From NCBI GenBank assembly GCA_021234155.1, contig JAJEKV010000025.1, positions 5,749,310 to 5,813,309 of the forward strand: 64,000 nt of DNA, given 5' to 3'. The stretch comes from Isoetes taiwanensis. Its lineage: Eukaryota > Streptophyta > Lycopodiopsida > Isoetales > Isoetaceae. The notes under the pieces were generated by a model. It was not told the origin of the DNA, searched no databases, and saw only the letters and a list, made by a program, of their open reading frames with translations. Shown in pieces: positions 45,340-58,110 of this stretch (position 1 is the first letter of the stretch; every line of letters begins with the position of its first letter). Both the position numbers and the translations under genes were made by a program.

Positions 45340-45381
45340 ACAAATGCCTGCGTAGCTTTGTACCCGGGCACCCATTACTAG
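45340..45381 (+). mobile_element. Possible third Helitron 3' terminus
   Basis: GCCTGCG..CCCGGGC can pair around a loop. ACCCATTA and CTAG followed by T come next, close to the other termini (GGGCACCATAACTAGT). The downstream AT-rich DNA also resembles that after 54,094. Confidence 0.5.
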
Positions 45382-47868
45382 TAAATAATAATATCAATAA
45401 ATTATTAAAGGCATTATGTAGAAAAAGTAATGAAATAAAACATATTAATTATAGGTTTGTCACGCATGATAAAAGTTTACACGTGATAAAACTAGTCTTT
45501 TATCATGTGTGATGAGAAAAGTCATTTATCACGATAATCAATCCTTTTAATTTGGGATTTTCCGGTTTGGTGAGAATTTTTTTTGGTTTTTTTTTTGCAT
45601 GATTTCCTAAGATTGTTGGCATTTTAGTTGTCGGAAAATGTTCCGGTGCTTCCAAAAATCGCTAGCAAATTTTTTAATATGATTTCAAGCTGATGGTTTT
45701 GGGGTTTTTCTTGCTTTTTTTCCCTTTCCATCCGGGCATGCATTGCCACGAACTTTTTTCCCTTTTCAAGAAACATTTGGCTCTTTAACAGTTCTAGGGC
45801 ATTTTTATCTGGAAATTATGCCTGGTGTTCTTACAAGAACTAAGGTGCAATTCCTTATTTCTACCTTTGATTCCTCTTATTATTTTCAATAGTTGATATA
45901 GAGAGAGAGCAAAGGTGAGAATACATGATGAGTACAAACTGATGTAAAACAAAGTGGGGTTCCATACTTCGTGTGTTTGGTGTACATTTGACAGATTACC
46001 AAGCTTTCAACCTTTAAATGTGTGCAATGTGTAAGTTGCAGAGTCGGTACTTCTTGCAGTCAAACCTTCTGTTCTGTCTGATATACATTGGCTACGAAGG
46101 GTTATAGTACTACACACATATTTGGAAATGATTTTGGAAGTGCGATGATACAATATAATGAGATGACAAGCAGCTGTAGATAGTTGTAGATGCAGGTGAT
46201 ATTGGCTTAGCAGTGTATTGACGTGTCATGCTTGACCAATGACATCGATTATCTGCCAGTACTGGCATCACAAGAATGTAGTCTATTTTGCATGTTCATT
46301 TCAATGGTTATAATTTCTTTATTGTTTTTGTCAGGATACTCTAACACGTCAGGCGAGGACTCTCCATTCTCTTATAACAAGCCATTCAATCAACATGTGT
46401 TGAAAGGTTCGTAATTTGGTATGCAACCACATATTTGTTTTGATTAAGCAGATGTAACCCCTAAGCCGCTGCATCAATTATTTACCATAATTATATTACT
46501 AAAGCTGGAGTACTCCAAGCTCCATTCGGGTTTAAAATACCAATAAATAACGCTTTAGATTATGCAAATAGGTGCTCCTATAATCTCTATATTCTGCATT
46601 GCTCTCTATTCTATAAGTTTCTTTTATGCTATTATTGATGTCTCTAAATTTCTACATGTACAGAAATAAGGTGACACATTCCAACTAATTGGAATCTCGC
46701 AGCTCAACATAGCAATCACTCTTTCTTGCTTCATTCCGTCATGACTATTTTACTTCCACGTTGTCTTACTTTTTCCAATACATTAACCCCATGGTTTAAC
46801 TACTATTGTAGGTCAATATTTCTTCAGGCCCTTACTGAACACGAGATATTTCATCTTCGTGGTTCTATGTACCAGCCCGAGCCTATACAGATCCTTCACG
46901 ATATAGTATTTTCCAGTTTGCATCAACAAAATATTTGTGCTCTCTTATGAACATAACTTTCTTGATTCTAATTCCAAGAAGCTCATTGCCATTTACAGGG
47001 GAAGTTCCAGGAGCTCTTTGTGCTTCATATGCATCCCCAACAACATTTGGGTCAGACCCAACTCAAAACCCATTCCTTCAATCGAAAAATGGCTTTTAAT
47101 GTTGCTTCCATTTATTCTTTTGTTTTTTCTGCTCTTCAAATTTATCCTTTTGCACTTTTTCTTCACTTCATCAGGGACATAAAGTTATTGACAAGCTTTA
47201 TCAAAACAACCTTGCAGTTCTATCTGACCTATTTACTTCATCTCTAGAGATAGTTTGAACTATACTGCAGGCTGTGATCTTGCCTCAATGGACAGCTCAA
47301 TACCATCCATCAATAAAGGTCCAAGCATATCAGAATATCTCAAATATTCCATATTTTAATGCATTAGATTATATAAAACACTATATCCTCTTCATGCTTG
47401 AGCATTTTAAACATGATCATTTCCAGCTTGAGCATTTTAAACATGATCATTTTCAGATGCTATTTTTTTTTTGGCACAGACATTTATCACATCATTGACA
47501 TTAATAATTAGATAGTGAGCTCTTACAATTGATGTTACAAATGAATATGATGTTAATTATAATTGATTATAACTTGCATTCCTACTTGCAGGTTATATTT
47601 TAATCCATGACACCTGCAAGACACATTCACATTAAAACTCGGCCTATTCAGCCAATAGGCTTAAGTAAACGTGAGTTAGCATGGTTCTCGATTTTGATTG
47701 GTTGTTTCCAACTTAAATCTGAATAGGTTAAGCTGGTAAGTCTTTTGATCATGATGATAGATCAAAGTATCTGTGGTAGGATTCTTACTTTCAGTGCATC
47801 AGGCTGTGCGGGACAAGGCTAAAGCTGCATATCTTATGTCTATGATATGTGTAGAGATGCAGCATCAT
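45382..47868. other. Unassigned stretch with possible exon debris
   Basis: Short inverted words CATGATAAAAG / CTTTTATCATG lie at about 45,468-45,511, and a 29-bp tandem pair TTGAGCATTTTAAACATGAT lies at 47,398-47,455. Segments preceded by AG such as HQAVRDKAKAAYLMSMICVE (about 47,796-47,862) look exon-like, but the gene is not recognised. The LTR element at 47,869 is inserted directly after that segment. Confidence 0.35.
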
Positions 47869-50589
47869 TGTGACGAGCCTGCCGAGTTGACCCTCTAGGC
47901 AACTCGGGATCTTGTCAATACTGCGCTGATTCTAGGTTGGTGTGACAAACAATTGAATATGGTGAAGAATTGAATCTTCCTCTTGCACAGTTGAAATGAC
48001 ACGCTCAAAACTCAATAAGCAAAATACTTATGATCTCAATATAATCAGATAACATTAACATCCAAAGAATCCATATTCTCAACAAACATAACATCTAATT
48101 GTGAACAATTCAACCCAGGAGCTTCGCTCAACCACGATCCTCAGCTGCACTGCTGCCATTCCTTGCTTATTCACTGCACATGCACTCACTGGGGTTAGTC
48201 CTCGTGACTAAGTGGGGATCCCTGGCTGCCACTGCATGCATGGAAATACTCTGGAAATCTTGGATAAGCACAAACACAGACGGAAAATCCTACATGAGTA
48301 CAGTGCTAAGACAATGACAACATAATCCAAGTAAATACCAACCTCTAAGCAACAAAAGCAAAGAACATAGCCAGAATAACAAAACATCAGAAATATAGCT
48401 CCGGGACAATGGGTAGCTCAGCCAGCCTACATGCAGGCCCTGTTAGCAGAGAAATGCCCGGCCAGCTCACATTCCGAGCCCCGTTGGCGGAGTTGGTGGG
48501 GTGAACCTCGTATGCGCATACCCTTCCCAGCCCACGTCTGGCGCTGGAGGACCTCTTACCATGGAGTTCACAAGAGTTGATCGACGAGCAATCCCGGCCA
48601 GGAGAACTAACGCCCGGTGTCACAGAGCACAAGAATACCACAGAGAATCACAGATGTACATGAGCATGCCGGAGCAAACTAGGCCACCGAACCTAGAAGT
48701 CCGACCCCGGAGGTTCCAAGTACATAACAAAAGATCAAGATCAACAGAGGGACAATGCAAGACCATAACATGAGAAGTTCATTAGACAAGTATTAAACAT
48801 GTGCCTAGATCATACTGCTGCTGATGTTGCCCAAGCTGCCCAAGTTGAAGTAGCTAGGTTACTGATGAAGATAATGATTGCAATCCAAACACGTCGAGGA
48901 AGCCATAAGCCTAATTATCATTGATGTAGCTACGACAAGGAAAGATGCTACCAATCCACAAAATGCAAACCTTACCATTCTCCCATGAGGATAATCCATT
49001 AGCTATGATGCCTCTGATAAAATACAGCTCAACAACTTAAAACTTATAGTTATACACTTAGACTTACAGTGCTCCATGCCATAGCCTCATCTGGACACTC
49101 CATATACCTCATATTGCTCTCTCTCAGCCCCAACTTCAGTTGATCTCCAAGGTTCCACTCTTTAACTTATCTTTAACAATTGTTAGCTAAGGTTTTAATA
49201 TTTTAATTAAAACCCACTTTCCTTAGCTAAAGGATTTATTAACACATCTAATGTGGAACTCCAAATGCCGCTCTTAGGCTTAAAACTCCATAGGACCTCC
49301 CCGACCGCAAATCGCTTATATCACATGTCAAAGGATTCCGGACCTAGGCCCCATCTCAGGAACATCCCCAGAGCCCAAAATCATGATTAGCTTATTATTC
49401 TTATAAATGTATCATATATATTCTCTTAGTTAAATTATTTCCACCATTCATAGAATGCTAATTCTACTTGTTTGTTATTATTATTTATGCCCAGCTCTTC
49501 ATGCTCAAATTTTCTATCTTTGGCTAGGCCTTTCCTTAAGCCAAGGCACAACCCAATTCCTTCTATGATTACATAGCTTTATAGTTTTTAACATGCCAAC
49601 AATGAACTCAAAGCAACAAATTTGCAATTCCAAATATAAACAACAAATTAAGACCAAAACCCAAAAGTTACAGGAAACAAACAAACAGGAAGCAACACAG
49701 ACCTATTTCGGCCCCTTTGGCTCTAATTTTAGCACGATTCTCCACTTACTTACAGCCCACAGTCCAAATCGATCTGCTCCCAACTCAAATCAACCCGATT
49801 CAACTGGTTTTGATGCATTTTGAGGCAGTTGGGTCGCTGGAGGATCTCTTCAAACACTGCGGAACAGCCATGTCGACTCGTGATTCATTCTAACCAGCCC
49901 TGTAGCTTCAATTTCGGCCCATTTGGGTGCTATTGCAGCCCATTTCCAGGAGTCTCAGAGCTGGATTATTGCTGCCTCAAAGCTGAACCAGCTTTTGGGC
50001 TCTATCCATAAGCCTTGAAGTGATTCAAATTCGACTCTATCGTCTCAAATCTGACTGCTAGGCAGCAATTTCGGCCTTCCTAACTATGCCCAGCTGCTTG
50101 AGAAGAGCCCATATGCTTCTATTAAGTTTCCTCAACCATTCCACAGTTAGATCCAGTGCTATCTATTTAACAAAGCCTGTAAATTCCATCTCTGAATCTA
50201 GGTTCACATCAATAGATAAGCAACTCCCAATCCTTTATCAGAAAGCATGAGCCAATCATAGCAACAGCCATATGATCTATAGAATCTAGAGAAAAGCCCC
50301 CACCTGAAAGAGAAGAACGATCTGATGCCGTCTTGCCTCCACAGCTTGGATGCAATCTCCTCTGGGCGCCTCCACTGGCCTCCTCCTCAGCACCACAAAG
50401 CTCCCCAAGCCTTCTCTTGCAAAAAAAACCCTCACGTTTGCCAAAGCCCTCTTTCCAACATTGCCTTCTTTGTAAACCCTTTGTTTACATGAGCTCATGC
50501 TGCATGCATGCCATAGGTACATATACAACTCATATATGTACCATACACAAATGTGTATATTAGACTGTCAAGGGGCCAGGACCGTTACA
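47869..50589 (-). repeat. 3' LTR of the antisense element (left copy)
   Basis: 2,721 bp. Differs from the right copy by scattered substitutions and small indels, mostly at 48,430-48,600 and 49,270-49,500 (matching 51,480-51,640 and 52,320-52,530). Confidence 0.95.
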
Positions 50590-50918
50590 GTCTCCCCTTC
50601 TAAAAATTAACCCATGTCCTCATGGGTCGATCACAGATCTTAGCAGCACTTGTCAAATCCTCTAGAACTATCATGATCATATATACACCAAATCTATACA
50701 AGGAAAGTCAGACCTCTACATCGCCGAAAAAGCTACCGCCCGATGCTTACATGGGGAATTCTTGCTTAGCACCTTCATATGCTAACCCCCTAGATATCTT
50801 GCTCCTCCCTCCGAGGATACCATCTGGCGATGTCTCTCGAAAAGAGAAAACCATTAGCATCACAATGCCACAACCACACAAGCCAACTCCCAAAGATCCA
50901 ACACGCTCTGATACCAAT
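50590..50918 (-). other. 329-bp internal domain with PBS and PPT only
   Basis: Contains the polypurine tract at its left edge and the initiator-Met primer-binding site at its right edge. The 108-codon frame inside shows no gag motif. Confidence 0.85.
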
Positions 50919-53666
50919 TGTGACGAGCCTGCCGAGTTGACCCTCTAGGCAACTCGGGATCTTGTCAATACTGCGCTGATTCTAGGTTGGTGTGACAAAC
51001 AATTGAATATGGTGAAGAATTGAATCTTCCTCTTGCACAGTTGAAATGACACGCTCAAAACTCAATAAGCAAAATACTTATGATCTCAATATAATCAGAT
51101 AACATTAACATCCAAAGAATCCATATTCTCAACAAACATAACATCTAATTGTGAACAATTCAACCCAGGAGCTTCGCTCAACCACGATCCTCAGCTGCAC
51201 TGCTGCCATTCCTTGCTTATTCACTGCACATGCACTCATTGGGGTTAGTCCTCGTGACTAAGTGGGGATCCCTGGCTGCCACTGCATGCATGGAAATACT
51301 CTGGAAATCTTGGATAAGCACAAACACAGACGGAAAATCCTACATGAGTACAGTGCTAAGACAATGACAACATAATCCAAGTAAATACCAACCTCTAAGC
51401 AACAAAAGCAAAGAACATAGCCAGAATAACAAAACATCAGAAATATAGCTCCGGGACAATGGGTAGCTCAGCCAGCCTACATGCAGGCCCCCGTTAGCGA
51501 GAAATGCCCGCCAGCTCACATTAGAGCCGGATTGGCGGAGTTGGTGGGGTGAACCTCGTATGCGCATACCCTTCCCAGCCCACGTCTGGCGCTGGAGGAC
51601 CTCTTACCATGGAGTTCACAAGAGTTGACTGACGTAGCAATCCCGGCCAGGAGAACTAACGCCCGGTGTCACAGAGCACAAGAATACCACAGAGAATCAC
51701 AGATGTACATGAGCATGCCGGAGCAAACTAGGCCACCGAACCTAGAAGTCCGACCCCGGAGGTTCCAAGTACATAACAAAAGATCAAGATCAACAGAGGG
51801 ACAATGCAAGACCATAACATGAGAAGTTCATTAGACAAGTATTAAACATGTGCCTAGATCATACTGCTGCTGATGTTGCCCAAGCTGCCCAAGTTGAAGT
51901 AGCTAGGTTACTGATGAAGATAATGATTGCAATCCAAACACGTCGAGGAAGCCATAAGCCTAATTATCATTGATGTAGCTACGACAAGGAAAGATGCTAC
52001 CAATCCACAAAATGCAAACCTTACCATTCTCCCATGAGGATAATCCATTAGCTATGATGCCTCTGATAAAATACAGCTCAACAACTTAAAACTTATAGTT
52101 ATACACTTAGACTTACAGTGCTCCATGCCATAGCCTCATCTGGACACTCCATATACCTCATATTGCTCTCTCTCAGCCCCAACTTCAGTTGATCTCCAAG
52201 GTTCCACTCTTTAACTTATCTTTAACAATTGTTAGCTAAGGTTTTAATATTTTAATTAAAACCCACTTTCCTTAGCTAAAGGATTTATTAACACATCTAA
52301 TGTGGAACTCCAAATGCCGCTCTTCCGGCTTAAAACTCCATAGGACCTCCTGACCGCAACTGCTTATATCACATGTCAAAGGATTCCAGACCTAGGCCCC
52401 ATCTCCGGAACATCCCCAGGAGCCCAAAATCATGATTAGCTTATTATTCTTATAAATGTATCATATATATTCTCTTAGTTAAATTATTTCCACCATTCAT
52501 AGAATGCTAATTCTTACTGTTTGTTATTATTTATGCCCAGCTCTTCATGCTCAAATTTTCTATGCTGGCTAGGCCTTTCCTTAAGCCAAGGCACAACCCA
52601 ATTCCTTCTATGATTACATAGCTTTATAGTTTTTAACATGCCAACAATGAACTCAAAGCAACAAATTTGCAATTCCAAATATAAACAACAAATTAAGACC
52701 AAAACCCAAAAGTTACAGGAAACAAACAAACAGGAAGCAACACAGACCTATTTCGGCCCCTTTGGCTCTAATTTTAGCACGATTCTCCACTTACTTACAG
52801 CCCACAGTCCAAATCGATCTGCTCCCAACTCAAATCAACCCGATTCAACTGGTTTTGATGCATTTTGAGGCAGTTGGGTCGCTGGAGGATCTCTTCAAAC
52901 ACTGCGGAACAGCCATGTCGACTCGTGATTCATTCCAACCAGCCCTGTAGCTTCAATTTCGGCCCATTTGGGTGCTATTGCAGCCCATTTCCAGGAGTCT
53001 CAGAGCTGGATTATTGCTGCCTCAAAGCTGAACCAGCTTTTGGGCTCTATCCATAAGCCTTGAAGTGATTCAAATTCGACTCTATCGTCTCAAATCTGAC
53101 TGCTAGGCAGCAATTTCGGCCTTCCTAACTATGCCCAGCTGCTTGGGAAGAGCCCATATGCTTCTATTAAGTTTCCTCAACCATTCCACAGTTAGATCCA
53201 GTGCTAGCTAAAAACCTATTCTATTCTATTCTATTCTATCTATTTAACAAAGCCTGTAAATTCCATCTCTGAATCTAGGTTCACATCAATAGATAAGCAA
53301 CTCCCAATCCTTTATCAGAAAGCATGAGCCAATCATAGCAACAGCCATATGATCTATAGAATCTAGAGAAAAGCCCCCACCTGAAAGAGAAGAACGATCT
53401 GATGCCGTCTTGCCTCCACAGCTTGGATGCAATCTCCTCTGGGCGCCTCCACTGGCCTCCTCCTCAGCACCACAAAGCTCCCCAAGCCTTCTCTTGCAAA
53501 AAAAACCCTCACGTTTGCCAAAGCCCTCTTTCCAACATTGCCTTCTTTGTAAACCCTTTGTTTACATGAGCTCATGCTGCATGCATGCCATAGGTACATA
53601 TACAACTCATATATGTACCATACACAAATGTGTATATTAGACTGTCAAGGGGCCAGGACCGTTACA
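50919..53666 (-). repeat. 5' LTR of the antisense element (right copy)
   Basis: 2,748 bp. Carries a (TTCTA)n pentanucleotide run at about 53,216-53,239 that is absent from the left copy. Confidence 0.95.
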
Positions 53667-53984
53667 ATCATATATGTTTCGTCCCTGTACAAACTTTCTA
53701 AAATTATAAGGTTGGGAAGATGCATTTTTTTTTCTCATATTGTTTGGCATGCGACGTACAGTTATGATAATATTCATATAATGGTTTTCATATCATTTTC
53801 TGCTCTTATATTGTATATTAATTTAATGGGTCTATTGTTGATGCATTTTTGAATGGGAACTCTCTAATGGTCGATGTATACTGTAATCTCGATACAAGGT
53901 GGCCGCCATCATTTTTTTTTCAGCTCTTAGTTAGAACAATTTACCTAAAACATTGTAACAAATGCTGCAGCAAAATTGGGATTG
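53667..53984. other. Unassigned stretch
   Basis: No gene or repeat was recognised. It probably belongs to the Helitron ending at 54,094. Confidence 0.35.
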
Positions 53985-54094
53985 CTCTACAAACCCTCGC
54001 CCCCACAAGGCACATTGTCTATTCCGGCCAACAATAAAACAACCGCCTCTTCAAGTTATTAGTAAGGCCCGGCAACGCCGGGCACCATAACTAG
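53985..54094 (+). mobile_element. Helitron 3' terminus (plus strand)
   Basis: The hairpin GCCCGGC-aac-GCCGGGC (54,067-54,083) is followed by ACCATAA and CTAG, ending at 54,094 before host T. It shares about 110 bp with the inverted terminus at 42,667. The body should lie to the left, but the 5' TC end was not found. Confidence 0.8.
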
Positions 54095-55143
54095 TAATAA
54101 TATAATATCCATTTGTCACGAGTGAGAAAATATAAAGAGAAGCAACATTCTGGAGCAAGGCAACTTCCTTCTGGCTTATTCAGTCATGGCTAAGCTTTGG
54201 AAGTATCTTAAGAGTAAATATTCGTGTTAAGAACTCTATTTTTCGAAAAAAAAAATCTAAAAACAAAATAAACGTGGTGCTTTATTATCCGCTTTTGCAA
54301 TCTAGGCAAGCAAAAGCATTACAAACGAGTTGCAAGTTGTACCTCACATGCTCTAATCAGGATCCTCTTCCACGTACATGGCTTTAAGCATTTGGCCATC
54401 GCATCATCCAACCCCCTAAAGAGCCGTTCACATCTGTTATTTGTGGTGACCATTTTCCATGTGGTTTAAGCAGAAACACAAGCAAAACTGTCTCCTGGAG
54501 AAATGCTCTTGAAACTTTAGATCTTGAAGCTGAATATAGTGCTATTATACTGGACGACAGAACGTGCGTGGAATAAAGAAATGTACTAGGCCAACACTGT
54601 GTTGGGTAATGAATGACTATAATCAGTCTCAACATTCAGCTAAATTAATTTTTCTACCATATCTGTTGGTTATAGGCACACCTGTGGCATCAGAGATGAT
54701 ACAAAGGAAGCAGTTTGTTGGAATGAAGTAATCCTTCAGGAGATTGGTACAACTATAGCATCAAAATAGATAAGCTCATGTCTAGTCTGTGTTGGGGAAC
54801 ATACAAGGAATTTATCAATGTTGGAAAAAATTAGTGACACTCCTTGCCAATTTAATTGTACCGACAAGCAATATGAAATGATTTCTACATTGTTGGCCAT
54901 GAGTCCTTTCCCCGACTCTAATAAAATCTGTGTATATTGATTGTTCTTTTATTCACCATCATTCACGTGGTCGGCTGGAGTGCATAGGGAGGACGCCAGA
55001 CTCTAAAATGCGCCATGGATCATGGGCCGGGTTCGGCTATCGCTTGCTTCCCCGCTGCTGGTCCCAGGCGGTTCCCCCACCGCCAACATGTTGCTCGCCG
55101 CTAACGCGGTCGGCTGGTTCCCTTGTGTGGCCACTACCCAAGA
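54095..55143. other. Unassigned stretch, possibly ending in ITS2-like rDNA
   Basis: No gene to about 54,960. From about 54,965 the sequence becomes GC-rich (GGACGCCAGACTC and onward) and leads into the 26S copy, so it may be degenerate ITS2 spacer. Confidence 0.45.
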
Positions 55144-56038
55144 GACCTCGTGATCGTGCAAGGCTACCCGCACTAACGTGGATTTCCCCAGTAACGGGAG
55201 CGAACCTGAAGGTGCCCATTGAGAATCGCGGGCGCTTCAAGGCGAATTGTAGTTTGTAGAAGGCCCTCGCAAGGGCGGACCGGGTCGAGGGTCCCCGAAG
55301 TGGACGCCCGAGAGGGTGAGAGCCCCGCAGCCCGGACCGTTGTTCCACCGCTTCCACGAAGCCTGGGCTGTTTGGGGAATGCACTTTAAGTGGGTGGTAA
55401 ATTCCATCCAGGCTAAATATTGGCAAGAGACCGGAAATTAACAAGTACCGCGAGGGAAAGGTGAAAAGGACTTTGAAAAGAGAGTTAAAAGTGCTTGAAA
55501 TTGCCGGGAGGGCTTAATGGAGGTTGCCGGTGCGCCTCCGCTTTGCGCGAACGGCCTCGGCTGGTCCGGCCTGGGCCAATTCGGTGCCGGGCCAACGCTG
55601 GTCTCCGTCTCAGGGATAAAGAGGGACCATGTGACCCGACGATGCCGTAGGGCGGGGCTTGGGCTTGGGGTGCACGCCACATTGGCGGGCTAGCATGCAC
55701 CTCGCGGCGCCCGGACGTTGGTTTGTGGGGCTTTCCATTCACCCCGCCTTGAAACACGGACCAAGGAGTCTAACATGCGCGGCGAAGTTGGTGGGTTCAA
55801 AACCCATCTTGGCGAAAGGAAACCGATGCGTGGGAGCCCCGTTGTTCGGGTGCACCATACCACCATGATCTTCGTGAAAGGTTTGAGTGTGAGCATGCCT
55901 CGTTGGGACCGAAAGATGGTGAACTATGCCCGAAAGCATGGCGGTTGCAGGAAACTCCCGGTGGAGGCTCGTGAGCGATCTCGACGCGGCAAATCGTTCG
56001 TCAGACTTGGGTATAGGGGCGAAAGACTAATCGAACCA
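55144..56038 (+). rRNA. Truncated, degenerate 26S (LSU) rRNA copy
   Basis: Conserved LSU words appear in order. They are GGCTACCCGC, CCCCAGTAACGGGAGCGAAC, GAGAGGGTGAGAGCCCCG, GGTAAATTCCATCCAGGCTA, AACAAGTACCGCGAGGGAAA, AAAAGGACTTTGAAAAGAGA, GAAACACGGACCAAGGAGTC, ACCGAAAGATGGTGAACTAT and CGAAAGACTAATCGAACCA. This is the 5' third of 26S (D1 to D3 region). About 40 bases near the start (the part containing AGCATATCAATAAGCGG) are deleted, and several conserved bases are changed. The copy ends abruptly after TCGAACCA. It is an isolated fragment rather than a working rDNA unit. Confidence 0.92.
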
Positions 56039-56540
56039 TGTGTCTTGCATCTATTTGATCTTGCATATGCAATCTGGCCATTACAAGGGTGTATCCGACC
56101 ACCATAAGGATGAATCAGACTATCAAAATGGCATGGAATCCAACCATCACAACCACCAATCTGGCCTGTGCATCAAACTTTAGAGAAAGCATGTCAAGGG
56201 CGCTCAAATCTGACCCATGCTGCTACGGATTTAACCTCTTCAACCAATTCAAAGTTGGCTGATATTTTCTGAACAAAACCCACACTCAGCTGAATATGTT
56301 GCTGCCTCAACCAATTCTGTCTCAGCCTCAGCCTCAACTTGACGTCATGTTGCTTGTTGCATCGGCCATGGGCTGCCCGCCTCCTTCCAGATTTAGAAGC
56401 TAAAGATCCCTAATTATTTCTTCATGCTTTATCAATAGAGTCATTTGGATAATTATGCTGATGCATTAGTTCTTTTTGCAGAACATTGTTTGCCATCATT
56501 AAAGGAGATTTTTGAAGCTAATATCAAGGTTTGCATATTT

Positions 56541-56623
56541 GTTTTTGTTTTTGTTTTTGTTTTTGTTTTTGTTTTTGTTTTTGTTTTTGTTTTTGTTTTT
56601 GTTTTTGTTTTTGTTTTTGTTTT
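56541..56623 (+). repeat. (GTTTTT)n microsatellite
   Basis: About 14 perfect copies of the hexamer GTTTTT. The long Phe/Val or Lys/Thr frames across it are artefacts. Confidence 0.95.
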
Positions 56624-57027
56624 TTCCCGTATTTCCAATATTTTTATTTGGATCTAGAATCAAAAGCCTTTAGAATGTTCTTAATCTTGGAGTGAACTTG
56701 GGCAATTGGCCTATGTGACTACATCAGATAAGGTTTGAGAATAACACTTTTGATTTGTGTTTCGATTTGGGAGTAACTATAAGCTAGTAACCATTATTTC
56801 TAGCATCATTTATTCTAGAGATTATATGTATGCAACTATTCAAAAAGTCTTATTTATTGCGCATGTTCAAAGTTTAATTCTGCTAATGTCCTATTGTGTA
56901 TACATGTTACAAGATGGAGGGATCTCATGAAAGCATGCAAAAAGGCATAAATTAATGGTGACGGCATATACCTCAAGCAGCAATTCAAAATTCATACTGG
57001 CATGCGGATTCATTATCTTATATTTAT

Positions 57028-57281
57028 GCTACTGTTTGGAAATGTAAAATATATCAAATATCTTGCTACAATTTGTAGCAAATCCATTTCTATAATAACA
57101 TGCACGTGACTATGATGTTAGTTGATTGCAATAATGCTCTGGTGAAATTGGTAGCTACTGTTTGGAAACGTAAAATATATCAAGTATCTTGCTACAATTT
57201 GGTAGCAAATCCATTTCTATAATAACATGCACGTGACTATGATGTTAGTTGATTGCAATAATGCTCTGGTGAAATTGGTAG
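57028..57281 (+). repeat. 126-bp tandem duplication
   Basis: The unit from GCTACTGTTTGGAAATGTAA to GGTGAAATTGGTA is repeated immediately at 57,154 with four or five differences. Confidence 0.9.
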
Positions 57282-57650
57282 ACTTCATAGTGGCATCATG
57301 TTTTCTAGATGACATATTGTTGATACTCTGCATCAACTTGGTAAACATGTTCTCATATTCTGCCTAATTGATTTGAATGAATTGTAAATGTTTACCATCG
57401 GAGTGAAATCCATATATAAATAACAATGTGTTCAGTCTTCTTATTGACTTTTCTTATTGGTGCTTTAGTAAAGACATAGGCATTTCCTCTTATTCCTAGC
57501 AAATGAGTGAGACATTTTGCTTCAACAAGTGCTATTATCATTGTCACTCTTACACATGAAGGTAGTTGCTGCCCTGATTCTATATGCATGTGTGCTGCCA
57601 TAAATTATTTACAGATGGCAGTAGGGAACAAAATATTTTTACCCCGGTTA

Positions 57651-58110
57651 TTGTGATTCCATCGCAAAAAATTCCATCCCGCGGAATCACCGTGTAGGAG
57701 ACCCCCGTTATCTGTGCATCAGAGCCCCCCGTTATCCCAGACTGCGGTGGTCGCTTTGTGTCATTTATACCTTCCGGCGGAATCACAACTTTGCTATTCC
57801 GCCAGATGGAATCACCAATTTACGATTCTTCGAGATGGAATCACCGCTCATGTATTCCACCAGACGGAATCACAACCGTATTATTTATTTCGCGAGACGG
57901 AATCACAATCGTGTTATTCCGCCAGACGGAATCACAACCATGCTATTCCGCCAGATGGAATCACGAACGTCTGATTCCGTGAGATGGAATCACAACATTG
58001 CTATTCCGCCAGATGGAATCACAACCATGCGATTACGCGGTGGAATCACAAATGTAAGATTCTTCGAGATGGAATCACCACTTAATGCATTCCGCGGGAA
58101 GGAATCACCG
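57651..58110. repeat. Subterminal array of ATTCCGCC..GGAATCAC hairpin units
   Basis: About 12 copies of a unit of roughly 30-35 bp, such as ATTCCGCCAGATGGAATCAC plus spacer. The arms ATTCC/GGAAT can pair. Similar words occur near the right end at 60,300-60,540. Such arrays often bind the element's transposase (inference). Confidence 0.85.

Larger units (their letters stand above)
47869..53666 (-). mobile_element. Non-coding LTR element with 2.7-kb LTRs, TSD ATCAT
   Basis: Two direct repeats of 2,721 and 2,748 bp, nearly identical, start TGTGACGAGCCTGCC and end GGACCGTTACA (plus-strand reading). The pair is flanked by ATCAT (47,864-47,868 and 53,667-53,671). Only 329 bp lie between them. On the minus strand this gap has the primer-binding site ATTGGTATCAGAGC (complement of 50,905-50,918) next to the right LTR and a polypurine tract AGAAGGGGAGAC next to the left LTR, so the element is antisense. 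There is no gag or pol; the frames inside the LTRs are shadows. The LTRs make up about 94 percent of its length. Confidence 0.95.
56039..57630. other. Non-coding stretch with simple and tandem repeats
   Basis: No gene was recognised outside the two repeats listed separately. Confidence 0.4.

Noticed and set aside
48387-53605. Paired identical frames of 60-90 codons repeated 3 kb apart
   Set aside because: They are the same non-coding LTR sequence seen twice; none has protein-like composition or motifs.
55037-56107. Several long reading frames on both strands at 55.0-56.1 kb
   Set aside because: They lie within the 26S rRNA fragment and are GC-rich shadows of rRNA sequence.
56445-56657. 70-codon frame with repeated Phe-Val, and antisense Lys-Thr
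   Set aside because: Produced by the (GTTTTT)n microsatellite.
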